A stretch of DNA of 64,000 nt from Chinchilla lanigera (Eukaryota > Chordata > Mammalia > Rodentia > Chinchillidae). The notes under the pieces were generated by a model that saw only the letters and a program-made list of their open reading frames with translations, ran no database searches and was not told the origin of the DNA. Made by a program: the position numbers and the translations under genes. Each line of letters opens with the position of its first letter. Positions within the stretch are counted from its first letter, which is position 1. Below are positions 46,279-57,080 of the stretch, piece by piece. The stretch lies in contig NW_004955466.1 of assembly GCF_000276665.1 (NCBI RefSeq), positions 12,366,270 to 12,430,269 of the forward strand, written 5' to 3'.

Positions 46279-46851
46279 GTATTATGGGCTGAATTGTTCA
46301 GCCTCGATAAGGCCCAGAAGCCTATTACACACCTTGGAATGTGAGTACAGTGGTACCTCACTTCATGACCTCAATTTGTTTTATGATTTTGGAAAAGATG
46401 GCCATGTTTGTATTTGTGCAAGCAAGATGGCTACAGTCATATTTGTCACCTGATGTAGAGTTCGCAAACTAAAATAAAATTTTGCCAAATGCTTCTGCTT
46501 GCGAAACAAATTGTCTGAAAACAAGTGTTCATGAACTGAAGCACCACTGTATATTTGGAGGTAGGCCCAGTAAGAGGCAATTAAGTTAAAATGACTTCTT
46601 TAGGGTGGGCCCCAAATCACTATGGCTGGTATCTTTATAAGAAGGGGAGATTAGGACAGAGAGAAACTCTACAGATGACTGCACAGTGGTGGGCATCTGC
46701 CCATTTAGCACATGGGTCTCAGAAGAAACCAAGTCTACAAATCCCTTGATCTTGGACTTTTAACCTCAGAACTGTGGGAATATACACTTCTGTTGCTTAA
46801 ACCTCACAGTCTGTGTTATTTTATGTCAGCCCTAGAAGTCTCACACAAACA
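46279..46851 (+). mobile_element. MLT1-type MaLR LTR, interrupted by a DNA transposon
   Basis: GTATTATGGGCTGAATTGTT, ACACCTTGGAATGTGAG up to 46345; then, after the inserted element, TTTGGAGGTAGGCCCAGTAA, GAGGCAATTAAGTTAAAATG, GGTGGGCCCCAAATCACTAT, ATCTTTATAAGAAGGGGAGA, GATCTTGGACTTTTAACCTC, TGTTGCTTAAACCTCACAGT. These are the landmarks of MLT1-type LTRs in order. Solo LTR, plus orientation. Confidence 0.82.
46348..46549. mobile_element. TA-flanked short DNA transposon with inverted ends
   Basis: 202 bp starting CAGTGGTACCTCACTTCATGA and ending TCATGAACTGAAGCACCACTG; the ends are inverted repeats with 18 of 21 matches. Both sides carry TA (46346-46347 and 46550-46551), the target duplication of Tc/mariner-type transposons. 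No coding capacity, so a non-autonomous (MITE-like) element. It sits inside the MLT1 LTR, therefore it inserted later. Confidence 0.82.
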
Positions 46852-47101
46852 GGCATGGAGCCCACAAATTTAAGAGAGAAGGGAACATGGACCTCACTTC
46901 TTCTTGTCAAATAACTTTGGGGTTATGTTTTGAAACCCCTACAATATCTCTTAAAAAAATCAGAAGATATAGCGATATGGGCAATCGAGATGGTATGTAC
47001 GTGTGCGTGGGGGCTTTGGCATCTGGTGGGGCTACAAGATTGATGAGGCAGATGCTGCCATGCTAATGTGCTTGCATATATCTTAAGAGTTTGGGAGCTT
47101 A
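46852..47101. other. Short intergenic stretch between two MLT1-type LTRs
   Basis: No repeat or gene recognised. Confidence 0.4.
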
Positions 47102-47380
47102 CTGGTTATAGACTGAATGCTTGTGTCCCCCGCTATGTCTAGATTCACATGTTGAAGGCCTAATGCCCAGTGTGGCTATATTTGAGGGTGTTAGTATTAA
47201 ATGAGTCATCAGGGTTAGGCTCTGGGTTACTGTCATGAGAAGAGACAAGAGAGAAATTCACTCTCTCCCCATCTGCACATACAGAGCAAAGGTCATGTGA
47301 CAACAGAGCGAGATATATTCTACAAGCCAGCAAAGAGCCCTCGCCTGAAACTCCATTGACCAGAAAGGTTTTTTTGAGTT
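47102..47380 (+). mobile_element. Partial MLT1-type LTR
   Basis: TATAGACTGAATGCTTGTGT, AGATTCACATGTTGAAGGCC, TAATGCCCAGTGTGGCTATA, TTTGAGGGTGTTAGTATTAA and CTCTCCCCATCTGCACATAC follow the first two thirds of an MLT/MST-like LTR; the 3' part is missing or too diverged. Confidence 0.65.
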
Positions 47381-47429
47381 CCTGTTATAGTCTTTCTCTT
47401 TTTGAAAGCATTACTATTATTTTAGTGGC

Positions 47430-47745
47430 AAATCATAATTAGATATATTTATAGCAGATAATGTGATATATCTATATGTGTACCTATAGATACAGTGTGG
47501 GATGATAAACTCTAGCTAATTAAAATATTCATAACCTTATTTACTCAACACGTTTTTGGTGCTGAGCAGTGAACCCAGGGCAGTGCATTCTACTACTGAG
47601 CTACACTCAAGTGCACCCATCCCTACTTTTGGTTGTGAGACCTTTGAAATCCACTCAGCAATTTTACTACATGCAGTACATTATTTGTTCCTCCTAACTG
47701 CAGCTTTATGACCTTTGGCCAACATCTCCCCATTTTCTCTCCTAA
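47430..47745. mobile_element. LINE-1 3' end fragment with a diverged ID insertion
   Basis: ATACAGTGTGGGATGATAAA, CTCTAGCTAATTAAAATATT, then after the ID-like part TGAAATCCACTCAGCAATTT, CATGCAGTACATTATTTGTT, TGACCTTTGGCCAACATCTC. These are pieces of the L1 3' UTR as remembered. 47550-47622 (GGTGCTGAGCAGTGAACCCA, TTCTACTACTGAGCTACACT) is an old antisense ID. Confidence 0.6.
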
Positions 47746-48070
47746 AGGCTGGAATCTTGATTTTGGACTTGCGAAGGGGATCAAGAATTGGAGGAGAGGG
47801 GAGGGGAGGGCCAGGGGATGAAGAAAACTTTAAGATGTGTTATATGCATATACTATAAGGGATTATAACTATTATGTACTACAAACATGTACTCATAAAA
47901 GTTTGTATGATATAATAGAATACATTTATATATTATGTAATAAATTATTATATGTCAATACCCACCTGTTGGGGTATTTTGTTCTGGCAGCCCAAGTGGA
48001 TCAGTGTGTCACTGAAGGTCTTAGCCCCTTAGGTGCCATGAGTCTCTCTCCATCCACCCACTCCTCCACG

Positions 48071-48446
48071 GTCTTGGTTACTTTTCTCTCATTGCTGAGA
48101 CAAAATACCTGATGCCCAGAATCAAGGAAGGAAAGGTTTATTTAGCTCACAGTTTGTGGAGGTTTCAGTCTACAATCAGCTGGCTCCAAGGCAGGGTGGT
48201 AGGGCACAGGGGCAACACTTCAAGGCAGAACAAGACAGCAAAAGCAGCACGAGCAAAAAGGGGGGAGTAGCAACAAGTAAACCTCTTTCCCTCTCTTATA
48301 TTTTATGCAAAGTACCTGCCCCAGGGCGAGTGTTGCACTCACACCCATAATCCTGACATTGGACCAGGAGTCAATCAGAAACTCTAGAAGCCTGCCCCAT
48401 GACTGCGTGAGGCTTTGCGGGGGACATCCAGACACAAACCATAACA
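48071..48446 (-). mobile_element. MTE-like MaLR solo LTR, antisense
   Basis: GTCTTGGTTACTTTTCTCTC, AGGTTTATTTAGCTCACAGT, TTGTGGAGGTTTCAGTCTAC, then GTGAGGCTTTGCGGGGGACA, CAGACACAAACCATAACA. Similar over its length to 52952-53373, marking one subfamily. No internal sequence is attached. Confidence 0.82.
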
Positions 48447-48449
48447 TCT

Positions 48450-49798
48450 ACCATCTCCGGTAGCAGCGTGATGGATGTGCTGAAGCTAGTAGTCAAAGGA
48501 AGGGAGCTTGTTCCACTCAGTTCTTTCAACAGTTCAATGAATAAGCAGGTCATAAGAAATAGGAACTTAAAGTGGTCCATTTTCAAGACAAAGCTTTTAA
48601 CTCTGAGGGGAAAACTAGTAGACAAAAGACAATATTGCCTCCTTGCCTGCAGCTGTGACTGAGCTCAGGCATCTGAAAGGCTCCCTAAACAGAGGGGGAA
48701 GTGGTAGACAGTAAGCACGGCTTCACTGTGCTCGCTCTGACTCAACAGAGTTAAATGGCTAAGAAGTTACCCACCTGTCATTTAATCATTTGCCTTTAAA
48801 CCCAACAGGGAGCGGTCCAGGGTCTGCAGGAAGATTGTACCCCACGGCACTCAGCCAGTGAGGAAGAGCGCGAAGGGACCTGAGTGCTAGGGGTTCAAGG
48901 GCACCCTGTCTGTGCCTTGGGTGTGCCTGTCTCCCAGATAAGCAGCCTTTTGAGACTGAGTTAAAGCTTCGTTGTTGCTGCTCTTTGTGCCTTTGAGTCC
49001 ATTCTTTGGGTCTGGACAAGTGAACACATTTCTCATAAGGCAATAGCCAAGCAGGTTGCAAATGGGAGAGACAGATCAAGCAAAAAAAGGTCTAAGATCA
49101 AAACTGGCAGTGTCTGGTGATTCGATATTTAGGAGAGGGGATTCTTCAGAGGGCGAGGTCAGTGAATACCAAATGGAGACAAGTGATGTCCTGTGGAGGA
49201 GGAGATTTTGTTGGCAGTGTTCCAGTAGCATCCTTTGCTGACAGCAGTCTATAATGGGATAAAGTCGTAGAAGACACGAATGGTGTCTCAGAGCCCCTCA
49301 CGTCATCTCTTCCTTCTAGGCAAAGTGGGCTCTGTTTGGGCAGGATGATTAGTCGGGGCATTCGCTGCTCTTCTAGAGACTTCTGTACCAAGCGGACCCT
49401 GAACATATGCTATCAGGGGGAGGCTCTGCGTCCATCTGGGCCAGGCTCTGACCCCACAGGCATGTCCAAGATCAGGGACAGAGATGAAGCCATTTCTGCT
49501 GCCAGTAAGCCCGCCCTGAACACCCTCTGACGTCTGTCCCCATCCACTAGGTGTCCTGGCTGACCTTGCCCTCAGGAGAGCCTGTTAATCAGGCATGACA
49601 AAGCTGCTATGATAGTTAAACCACATGTGTGAAAAAAATTTGACCAAGGAAAATGGATTAGGTTGGAATTTGTGATCATTTCCAACAGGAGCTAGTTGAT
49701 GTTTATGTTAGAAATACCAGGGGGAAAAAAAGGGAAAAATAGCCAAATGAGTAGAATAGATAAGATTTCAAGTAAACCTGCTAGGGAAGGAGGTGTTT
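48450..49798. other. Intergenic sequence, unassigned
   Basis: No repeat or gene recognised. Frames of 60-97 codons occur on both strands with no domain or start context. Confidence 0.4.
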
Positions 49799-49808
49799 TC
49801 AAGGGTTT

Positions 49809-49913
49809 AGGGGCTGGAGGTTTAGCTCAGCAGCAAAGCGCCTGCCTGGCAAGCGCAAGGTCATGAGTTCGACTCCTAGTACCAGAAGAAAAACAAAAAC
49901 AAAAACAAACAAA
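49809..49913 (+). mobile_element. ID SINE, full-length, sense, with A/C-rich tail
   Basis: GGGCTGGAGGTTTAGCTCAG, CAGCAAAGCGCCTGCCTGGC, AAGCGCAAGGTCATGAGTTC, GACTCCTAGTACCAGAAGAA, then an AAAAAC-type tail. Box A (TAGCTCAG) and box B (GAGTTCGACTC) are intact, consistent with its tRNA origin and internal Pol III promoter. Target-site duplication TCAAGGGTTT at 49799-49808 and 49914-49923. Confidence 0.95.
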
Positions 49914-49923
49914 TCAAGGGTTT

Positions 49924-52310
49924 GGAAGGAGTTATTTGCATATAAAGCAAGCCCTTATGGGGTGAGGCAGCAAGTCTCTAAGCAGCCATCTGAGCTGATT
50001 ATAGGTCATTCTTCTTCTCTCACTAAGGCAGAGTATCTTCACTGTGCTGACCTGCCTTGACGCTGCCTGCACTTGATATTAAGAAAATCACATTTTGCCA
50101 TTCATAGACACTATTTCAGACTTCCTTAATTTAATCTTCTTAACTCTTCTTCCTCAAATACTAGAATACAAATTAGGAGGACAAAAAATGGATTAAAATG
50201 ACTGGTAAAATTTTAAGGGCAAGTGAATGTTTTTGACCCGGTGCACCACCATGGCCATCTTCCTTTATTTTTGCTTACTGCTGAGCAGCTTGTGCTGGGA
50301 CCCCGTGCTCTGCGCCTTTAGGACCACATTCCCAGCCAGCCCAAGAGCTGTCCTCTTCCCACACTGGACTGTGGGCAAGCTGCAAACCCACTGTCTTACG
50401 TGGCAACTGTATAGGGAAAGTTTCTCCTTGAAAAATCCATGGTGTAATCTCCAGCACACACAAAAAAGCGATAGGTGAGATGTATGTTTTACTGTGATTA
50501 AAAGGCAAGGGGAGGCCTAAATACTTTCACTTATGATTTAAACACCTCCCATTCATGCAGTGCACATCTACAATGCCTCTGCCATTTCCGCCCCTGCCCT
50601 TTAGACTCCTGGCCTGGCACCTCCATCCTAAGATTGCAACGTGAACACAGGACGTTTTGAATCACTACTCTTGGCACAAGCAGCCCTCCAGCTCTCTCCA
50701 AGTGTTTCCTCCTTCTCATATCTGTTTAAACATTTCCACTCAGTGTGCAATGTGTCTGAAAATGACTGATGTAATTACTTACGATGATACCTCTCTGCAG
50801 AAGCCTGTAATTCCCTCTTGATTAAATGGTGACATTGATTTGGCTGGGATTGCATGGAAATAAACGGTGGCATCAGAAAAGGTAGTTTTTCAGTGTGCTG
50901 GTGTGTCTGTGACTTCAGCTTAGTAGTCGAGCTTCCCCCACCCATCTGGTTGACTACAGTGTTTATACAGATGAGTAACTGTCTACTAGGCACAGATGGA
51001 AGCTAGAACTATCAGAGTTCTCATCTGCAGCCTTTGTTTGGTTGTCGCTATCAACCCCAGCCATCTCTCTCGCATGCAGGTATCAAGGTAATTGAAGAGC
51101 CATGAACTCTTTCAGGTGTGTCAGCTGTCAAAGGTCATGGTCCTTCACTGAGAAAATGTTTGAAGGCAATGGAGTGATTTGGTAATTGACCACCATAGAA
51201 GAGTATGTACTGAATTTTTCACATATGCATTGAACAATATAGATTCTTAAAATAATTGGTGCTAGTTCAGACTCATTAAGAACAAAATTTGCAGCTATAG
51301 ATCCTTTTAAGAATAAGGAAAAAAGGTGCTTTAGGGGGACATAACTATGTCTACTACCCCAGCTGCTTTGTGCACCTGGCATTCTGGTGTAAAAGGGATC
51401 AGGTGGCATGGGTACCACTGAGGTTAATCTGGGGGCAGTCGGTTGACAGGGATGCCTCAGAGCATTTATTTGGAAAGTGTGTAATTCAAATGAAACTTTT
51501 TTTCTGAATGTAAAAGCATGCTTTTTTTGTGGAAATGTTACACATTAAAGGAGAACAAAGAAACATGACAGCTAAATGCAATACCTGATCCTAGGGTGGG
51601 TCCTATTTGTGCAGGAGAAAAACAAAATATTATTAGGTCAACTGACAAAGTCCGAGTATGGACAATAGTTAGATAAAACTGTTGCATCAATTTAAAAATT
51701 GCTGAAGTTGAAAATTATAGTGTGGTTGTACAAGAGAACATTTATGAATACGTAGGATGTACACAGTTTACTCTCAAGTGATTTAAAAATTATATGTATC
51801 TATCTGTCAATGAGTGAAAATGACAGGAAGAGAACAAATGATAAGGTAAATAGAATGCTAATAGTGGACGAGTCTAGCTAAAATATATATGGACATAATG
51901 TTTTCTATGCTTATTCTTGCAACTTTTATGTTGAAATTATTTCCAAATAAAATGTTAAGAAACAAAGTGGGGATGCCTTTAAAGGTCTGACACAAAGCTT
52001 GTCTGATTCAGAGCCCTTTTATCATGGGGCAAGTAAAATTCTGACTTTTTTTGGTGTAACTGAAACCAGTATTCATTTGTTACTTTCCTCCTGTTTTTGT
52101 CTTTCCTACAGTCAACTAGGAGAAGATATCAAACCTCATTTGTTGATGTAATAAATGTTGAATTACTTTGGAGGCACTGCAAGAGCAGATGTATTTTCCT
52201 AAACTCAGAATCCTGATGGAGTGAAAGAAGCATAAATCATGTATGTGTATCATGAACATGTTGATTTAGGGAAAATTGTAGAACCCATATGGCTGTTTTC
52301 TTTTTCTCCG
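49924..52310. other. Intergenic sequence, unassigned
   Basis: No repeat or gene recognised. 51480-51970 is AT-rich. The 83-codon frame at 50227 begins with a hydrophobic stretch after a start codon, but there is no further support for a gene. Confidence 0.4.
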
Positions 52311-52951
52311 TGTCTTAGTTACTTTTCATTGTTGGAACAAAATATCTGACACTCACAAGTTAAAGGAAGAGAAGTTTATTTTGGCTTACAGTTTGTGGAG
52401 GCTTCATTCCATAGATGGCTGGCTCCAAGTAGGGCAGCATGGTGGATGGGCACGGCAGAGGGAACATGGCTCATGTCTTGGCAACAGGAAGCAGAGAGAG
52501 GAAGCAATGGAGAAGGGAAGGAAATAGGCCCGTCTAGGCCATGCCACTGGTGACCTACCTCCTCCAACCAGGCTTCACCTCCTAAATCACACTGAGATAT
52601 AAAGTCATCATTGGACTAGTCCACTGATGAGTGTCACACCGATGATCCAACCACCTCCCAAAAGCCCCAAGTATGAATGTAGGAGACATCCAGATAGAAA
52701 CTGTAATGTTTACCCCTAGCCCCCAAAGGACACATGCCATCCTGTTTTACAAAATGATTTGGTCGATCTCTAAGAGTTGCCAGAATCCTAACAGTTTCAG
52801 CATTACTGAAAAGTCCAAGTCCAGAGTTTCCTCTGAGATTTCAGGTAAACTCTTAGCTGTGAACCCCTGTACAAATGAAAAGAAAGTTAAACGATTCCAA
52901 CATACAAAGGTGCAAGGTAAACATTTCCATTTCAAAAAGGAGAAATAGGGG

Positions 52952-53373
52952 TGTCTTACTTACTTTTCTTTCATTGGTAAGACAAAACACCTGACACCTA
53001 AAGTTAAAGGAGGAAAGGTTTATTTAGCTCACAGTTTGTAGAGGTCTCAGTCCATAACTGGTGGCTCCAAGGGAGGTTGGCTTCACAGAAGAGAGCAATT
53101 CATGGCAGGCAGGAGGCAGCAAAAGCAACAACAGAGGAGGAAGAAAACAAGACTCTCTGCCCCTTTTATCTTATTCAGACTACTGGGATTAGGGTGGTGC
53201 CAATCTAATCAGTGGACTGATCCAGCAATCACCCGCCCTAAATCCCAGTACCCTTAATCCCAGCATTGCACAGTGAATCAATCACACACTTTAGCTTCAG
53301 CTACCTCCAAAAGAAAAGCCCCATCTAAAAGTGCATAAGGCTTTAGAATGACATTTGGATACAAACCAAAACA
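52952..53373 (-). mobile_element. Younger MTE-like solo LTR nested in the provirus
   Basis: TGTCTTACTTACTTTTCTTT through GGATACAAACCAAAACA, with TG...CA ends. The internal sequence GGAGAAATAGG before it resumes as GGAGAATAG after it. Flanking 5-mers AGGGG and AGGAG are a near target-site duplication. Subfamily shared with 48071-48446, different from the LTRs of the host element. Confidence 0.85.
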
Positions 53374-53783
53374 AGGAGAATAGAAAAGAAAGGGAGCAAA
53401 GCAAGATCAAAATCCAGCAGAAAAAACCTTAAAATCCTGTAGTTCCACGTCCAGCATCCAGGGCAATCTCTGGCAAGATGTGAATTCCAAAGGGCTTGGG
53501 CAGCCCCATCCCTCCAGCATTGCTGGAGATTGTCTTCGCCCTCATAGGTTCTCTCTTGGGCTGGCTTTACTTACTCCTTGTGGATTTCCTCTGAAGTTCC
53601 ACTGCCTAACTTTTCCCACATCCTGGGTTCTCTGTTGCACTGGTTTCACCCTCGGAGGGTCACACTATGCTCTCAAGGGCACACTGCATGGGCTCCCAGG
53701 CCTTCTTCTGAAACTGGGTCAAGGTCTTTCTGACCCTACAACCCTTACATTTTGCATGCATAAAATGAGCATCATTCCTGGTA

Positions 53784-53850
53784 CCAAAACCAAACCAAAC
53801 CAAACCAAACCAAACCAAACCAAACCAAACCAAACCAAACCAAACCAAAA
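53784..53850 (+). repeat. (AAACC)n pentanucleotide microsatellite
   Basis: About 13 copies of the AAACC unit, nearly perfect, inside the provirus internal region right after CTGGTACCAAAAC, from which it probably grew. It produces open frames on both strands (KPNQT- and FGLVW-type repeats) that are artefacts of the 5-bp period. Confidence 0.97.
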
Positions 53851-55133
53851 ACCCCCTGCACCATGGGGGTGGTGCCAAGGTCTGCCGCCAGCTTGAGCAG
53901 TAACTTAGCCTTTTTGGATCTTGGTGATATGGTAGTTGCAGAGGCCTCTGAGTGCCTAGATGGCACAGTATGATGAACCAAATCCTGGTGAATTCTAAGG
54001 AATCAATCGCCATAGCCTAGGCTGCTACCATTCTGGAACTCAGTGCCCTGGGCTCTTCCCTCAAAGCAAAGTCTTTTACCTTTGCAATTTTGAGCCTATA
54101 AAGGGCACAGCCTTGGTGATTCCTCACAGTCCTGCATGGCATTTTTTACTACTGTTCCATTCCAATTCTCTTTAATACTAACCTTTTCAGTAACCAAGCA
54201 CTCATCTGCACCATCCTTGCAGGCCTCACTGGTACCAGATTTTCCTTTCTGGCCAAACTCAAAACTTTTTAAATCATTCTACTGGCCTGTTTGCTCTTGA
54301 TTCTCAGTGTAAAGGGGACTAAAGGCCCCAAACAGTATCCAAGCCATAGCCTGAATGTTTGGTGGCCTTAAAATTTCCTCTGTCAGATTAATTAGTCTAA
54401 TCTCAATCTCCCATAAAGTCCCTAGACACGAACAAAATGCAGAAAAATTTTCTGGCAGAGCATAACACACATGGCCCAGAGTCCAACTGCCAAAGGAGTC
54501 CTTGTTACCAACTGAAACCTCTTGAGCCTAGTCTTTATGGGTGGCAGTAATGTCAATGCTCTGGTCTTCTGAGCTCCGACCAGAATATTCCAGCAAGCTT
54601 GGTATATAGCATTCTAGGGCTGCATGTCAACTAACATCTCCCAATGTTTCCAAACTCCTCCTGCAAGCCAGTTCCACAGGCTTCTGAACCACATGGTCGG
54701 TAGCATCATAGCAATAACACCACTTCCCTGGTACCAAAATCAGTCTTACTTTCTCATTGTTAGGACTAAATGCCCAATATCCACAAGTTAAAGAAGGAGA
54801 GGTTTATTTTGGCTCACAGTTTGTGGAAGTTTCAGTTCATGGTTGGCTCCAATGCCAGGCAGCATGGCAGAGGAGCATGGCAGAGGAGAAACAGCTCATG
54901 GTATGGCAACAGAAGAAGAAAGATCAGTGGAGGAGGGAAAGAAACAGATTGTTCCAGGCCATGCCCCCAGTCACCCACCTCCTACAACCAGGCCTCACCT
55001 CCCAACATTACATTTAGCTATAAGCCCATCAGTGATAGGTGTCACACCCCCATGATCCAGTCACCTCTCCAAGCTCCAGCTATTAGTGCATGAGGCTTTA
55101 GGGGGACATCTAGATAGAAACCCTGATGCTCCA

Positions 55134-56554
55134 TTCTCTCCAGTAGATTCTTTCCTAGCAGTTAGAATTGTCTTTGCCCAACACTGGCTATCTCACCTGG
55201 TTTCCTTGCTCAGGTGCTTAGAACTCCTTCTGTTCATGCTTTATCCCTTCTCTTCCTCAAGTTTCTACTGTTTCTCAAAACTATTCCCATCATAGACCTT
55301 CCCTTCATTTCTGTTAATCAGTTCCACTCAAACTTTGTACACTTCAGCAAAGCTCTCATTACTTTTATTATCTTCCTTTTATATAATATGACTTTTCCTG
55401 ATAACTTATGATACTAACATGTTTATCATAGATTTATAGAATAGAAAAGTACAAATAAAACAAATAAATCACTCATAATCCTACCACTGTTAACCTTTTT
55501 TTGGTATATGTATTTTTTTTCCTGTTTTCTAAACAGACATTTGTGTATATGGATATAGGTTATATATTATAGAAAGTCTTTTGTTTAACTTTTCACTTCA
55601 ACTTTATTTAAAAATGATTTTAAACAGTTGAATGATTTTCAATTAGGTGGGGGGCCCTAGGCTGATACCCTGCTATTGTGCAATATGATGTCCATGTATA
55701 GAACTATTTAACCCTTCAGATTATCTGGTTGCTGCTTCTGTTATGATTAGTTGGCTTATTAGATTTTTGGTTGGTGTGTTCATTCTAACTGGTTGGTGTG
55801 TTGAGTATAATTATAAATTACTTGGTGCCTGTACCATACCAGTTATTAAATATTTTGAATGTCACCTTTGATTGTATACCATCACAGAATTAACCTCTTC
55901 CCAGTCATTGGATATTTCAATTTTATTTAATTCATGTAATTACAGGTAAATATACAAAAGCTTAATGCAAAACAGAAAAGAGAAAAGAAAACCAATCTTA
56001 CTTAATCATTTTTTAAGTGGTTGGTAATTTCTCTGGTTCCATCCTGGAAATGCAGTAGGTCAGGTCTGATACTTTCATGGCTTTGATGCACACTGCCCTG
56101 AGGGACTGGGTTCACTGACAGTGTCCTCCTGCCAGCAGGCACGTGTGGCACTCACACACTGCCAGCTTGCGTATTACATTTACATTTTTGCCAATCTAAA
56201 ACGCAAAAAAGGCGGCCCGCCTTAAATTGCAATTTGGGGGTAACCTTTAAATGTGAGCCCTTGGATATTTTCTAGAGTGCTTTGAGCTGTTTCTCTCTGC
56301 TCACTTTTCTGCTTTCCGTGCCCTCAGTGCCTCAGGGCTCTGCCTTTACTCCTTTTGAACCAGTGACAGCTGCTGCCACCTGATACCAGGGTCAGTGTGG
56401 TCGCCTTCCGGGGCAAGGCTATGCCGCCTCCTCCCAGGCCCGGCGGCAGGCCTCCTAAAAATTGCTTATTTGTGGGTGAGTTATCATCCCAAACCTAACT
56501 TCTCCAAGGGGAAATCCATTGCTTTTTAAAAATAATAAACTAATTCTTCTGCAT
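55134..56554. other. Intergenic sequence, unassigned apart from a weak LINE-like piece
   Basis: 55440-55640 (ACTCATAATCCTACCACTGT, TTTGGTATATGTATTTTTTT) resembles an old L1M-type 3' region. Nothing else recognised; 56100-56460 is moderately GC-rich. Confidence 0.4.
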
Positions 56555-57080
56555 TGCTTTTATTGTCTATTTTAGTATAACAAACGAGCCCCAAACTTAA
56601 AGGTTTACAATTTCTCTCTCTCGGATGTGTGTGTGTTAGCCGGGCTGTTCTTCCTCGAATCTCTCGCACAGCTGTAGTGAGCTGGTGGAGGGGCTACAGT
56701 TATCCAAAGGCCCGATGGGCTGTATATCCAAGGTGGTGTCTTGTGTGAGATAGCTGGAGCAACTGGTCGCTTCCTCGCTCCTAAGCCTGGGTTAGTGGGG
56801 CTTCCCAGAGCGTAGACATCTCAGGGTATTGGAACTTCTACCTGGTGGCAGGCTTTTCCCCAAGCAAGCACTCCAGAGACATCAAGGTAGAAGCTGTATG
56901 CTTGCACCGACTCAGCTTTCCCGGTGATGCAGCAGCGTTCAGGCACGTTCTATTGGTCAAAGAGAGCCACAGGTTTCAAAAGTGAGAGCTCAGTTAAAGA
57001 GGAGGGGAATGTGCCAGGATGCGAATATCCAGAGACATAGGTGTAGCGACATCTTTGGAAATCAGTCCTTAGAAGCCTAG
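56555..57080 (+). repeat. Ancient mammalian MER-type repeat, long copy
   Basis: GTATAACAAACGAGCCCCAA, ACTTAAAGGTTTACAATTTC, AGAGACATCAAGGTAGAAGC, GTTCTATTGGTCAAAGAGAG, GACATCTTTGGAAATCAGTC follow a common mammalian interspersed element over ~500 bp. The same family as 45945-46250, here more complete. Family name not assigned. Confidence 0.5.

Larger units (their letters stand above)
52311..55128 (-). mobile_element. MaLR provirus-like element (MTE-like), nearly complete, antisense
   Basis: Two related LTRs, 52311-52708 and 54742-55128, both reading CTTA..., CACAAGTTAAAG..., GTTTATTTTGGCT..., GACATC.AGATAGAAA, enclose about 2 kb of internal sequence. Outer 5-bp duplication CTCCG (52306-52310) / CTCCA (55129-55133). 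Beside the right-hand LTR, which is the 5' LTR in element orientation, CCTGGTACCAAAAT reads as ATTTTGGTACCAGG on the minus strand, a tRNA-Leu-type primer-binding site as in ERVL/MaLR. As expected for MaLR no gag-pol frame is present. The internal region shares blocks with 41690-41930. Interrupted by the LTR at 52952-53373 and by a pentanucleotide array. Confidence 0.85.

Noticed and set aside
49809..49913. A tRNA gene
   Set aside because: Boxes A and B are tRNA-like, but the sequence is an ID SINE with an A-rich tail and target-site duplication and lacks a foldable acceptor stem.
53480..54013. Repetitive-protein open frames (138 codons plus, 117 codons minus)
   Set aside because: They depend on the 5-bp AAACC array and lie inside the internal region of a non-coding MaLR element.
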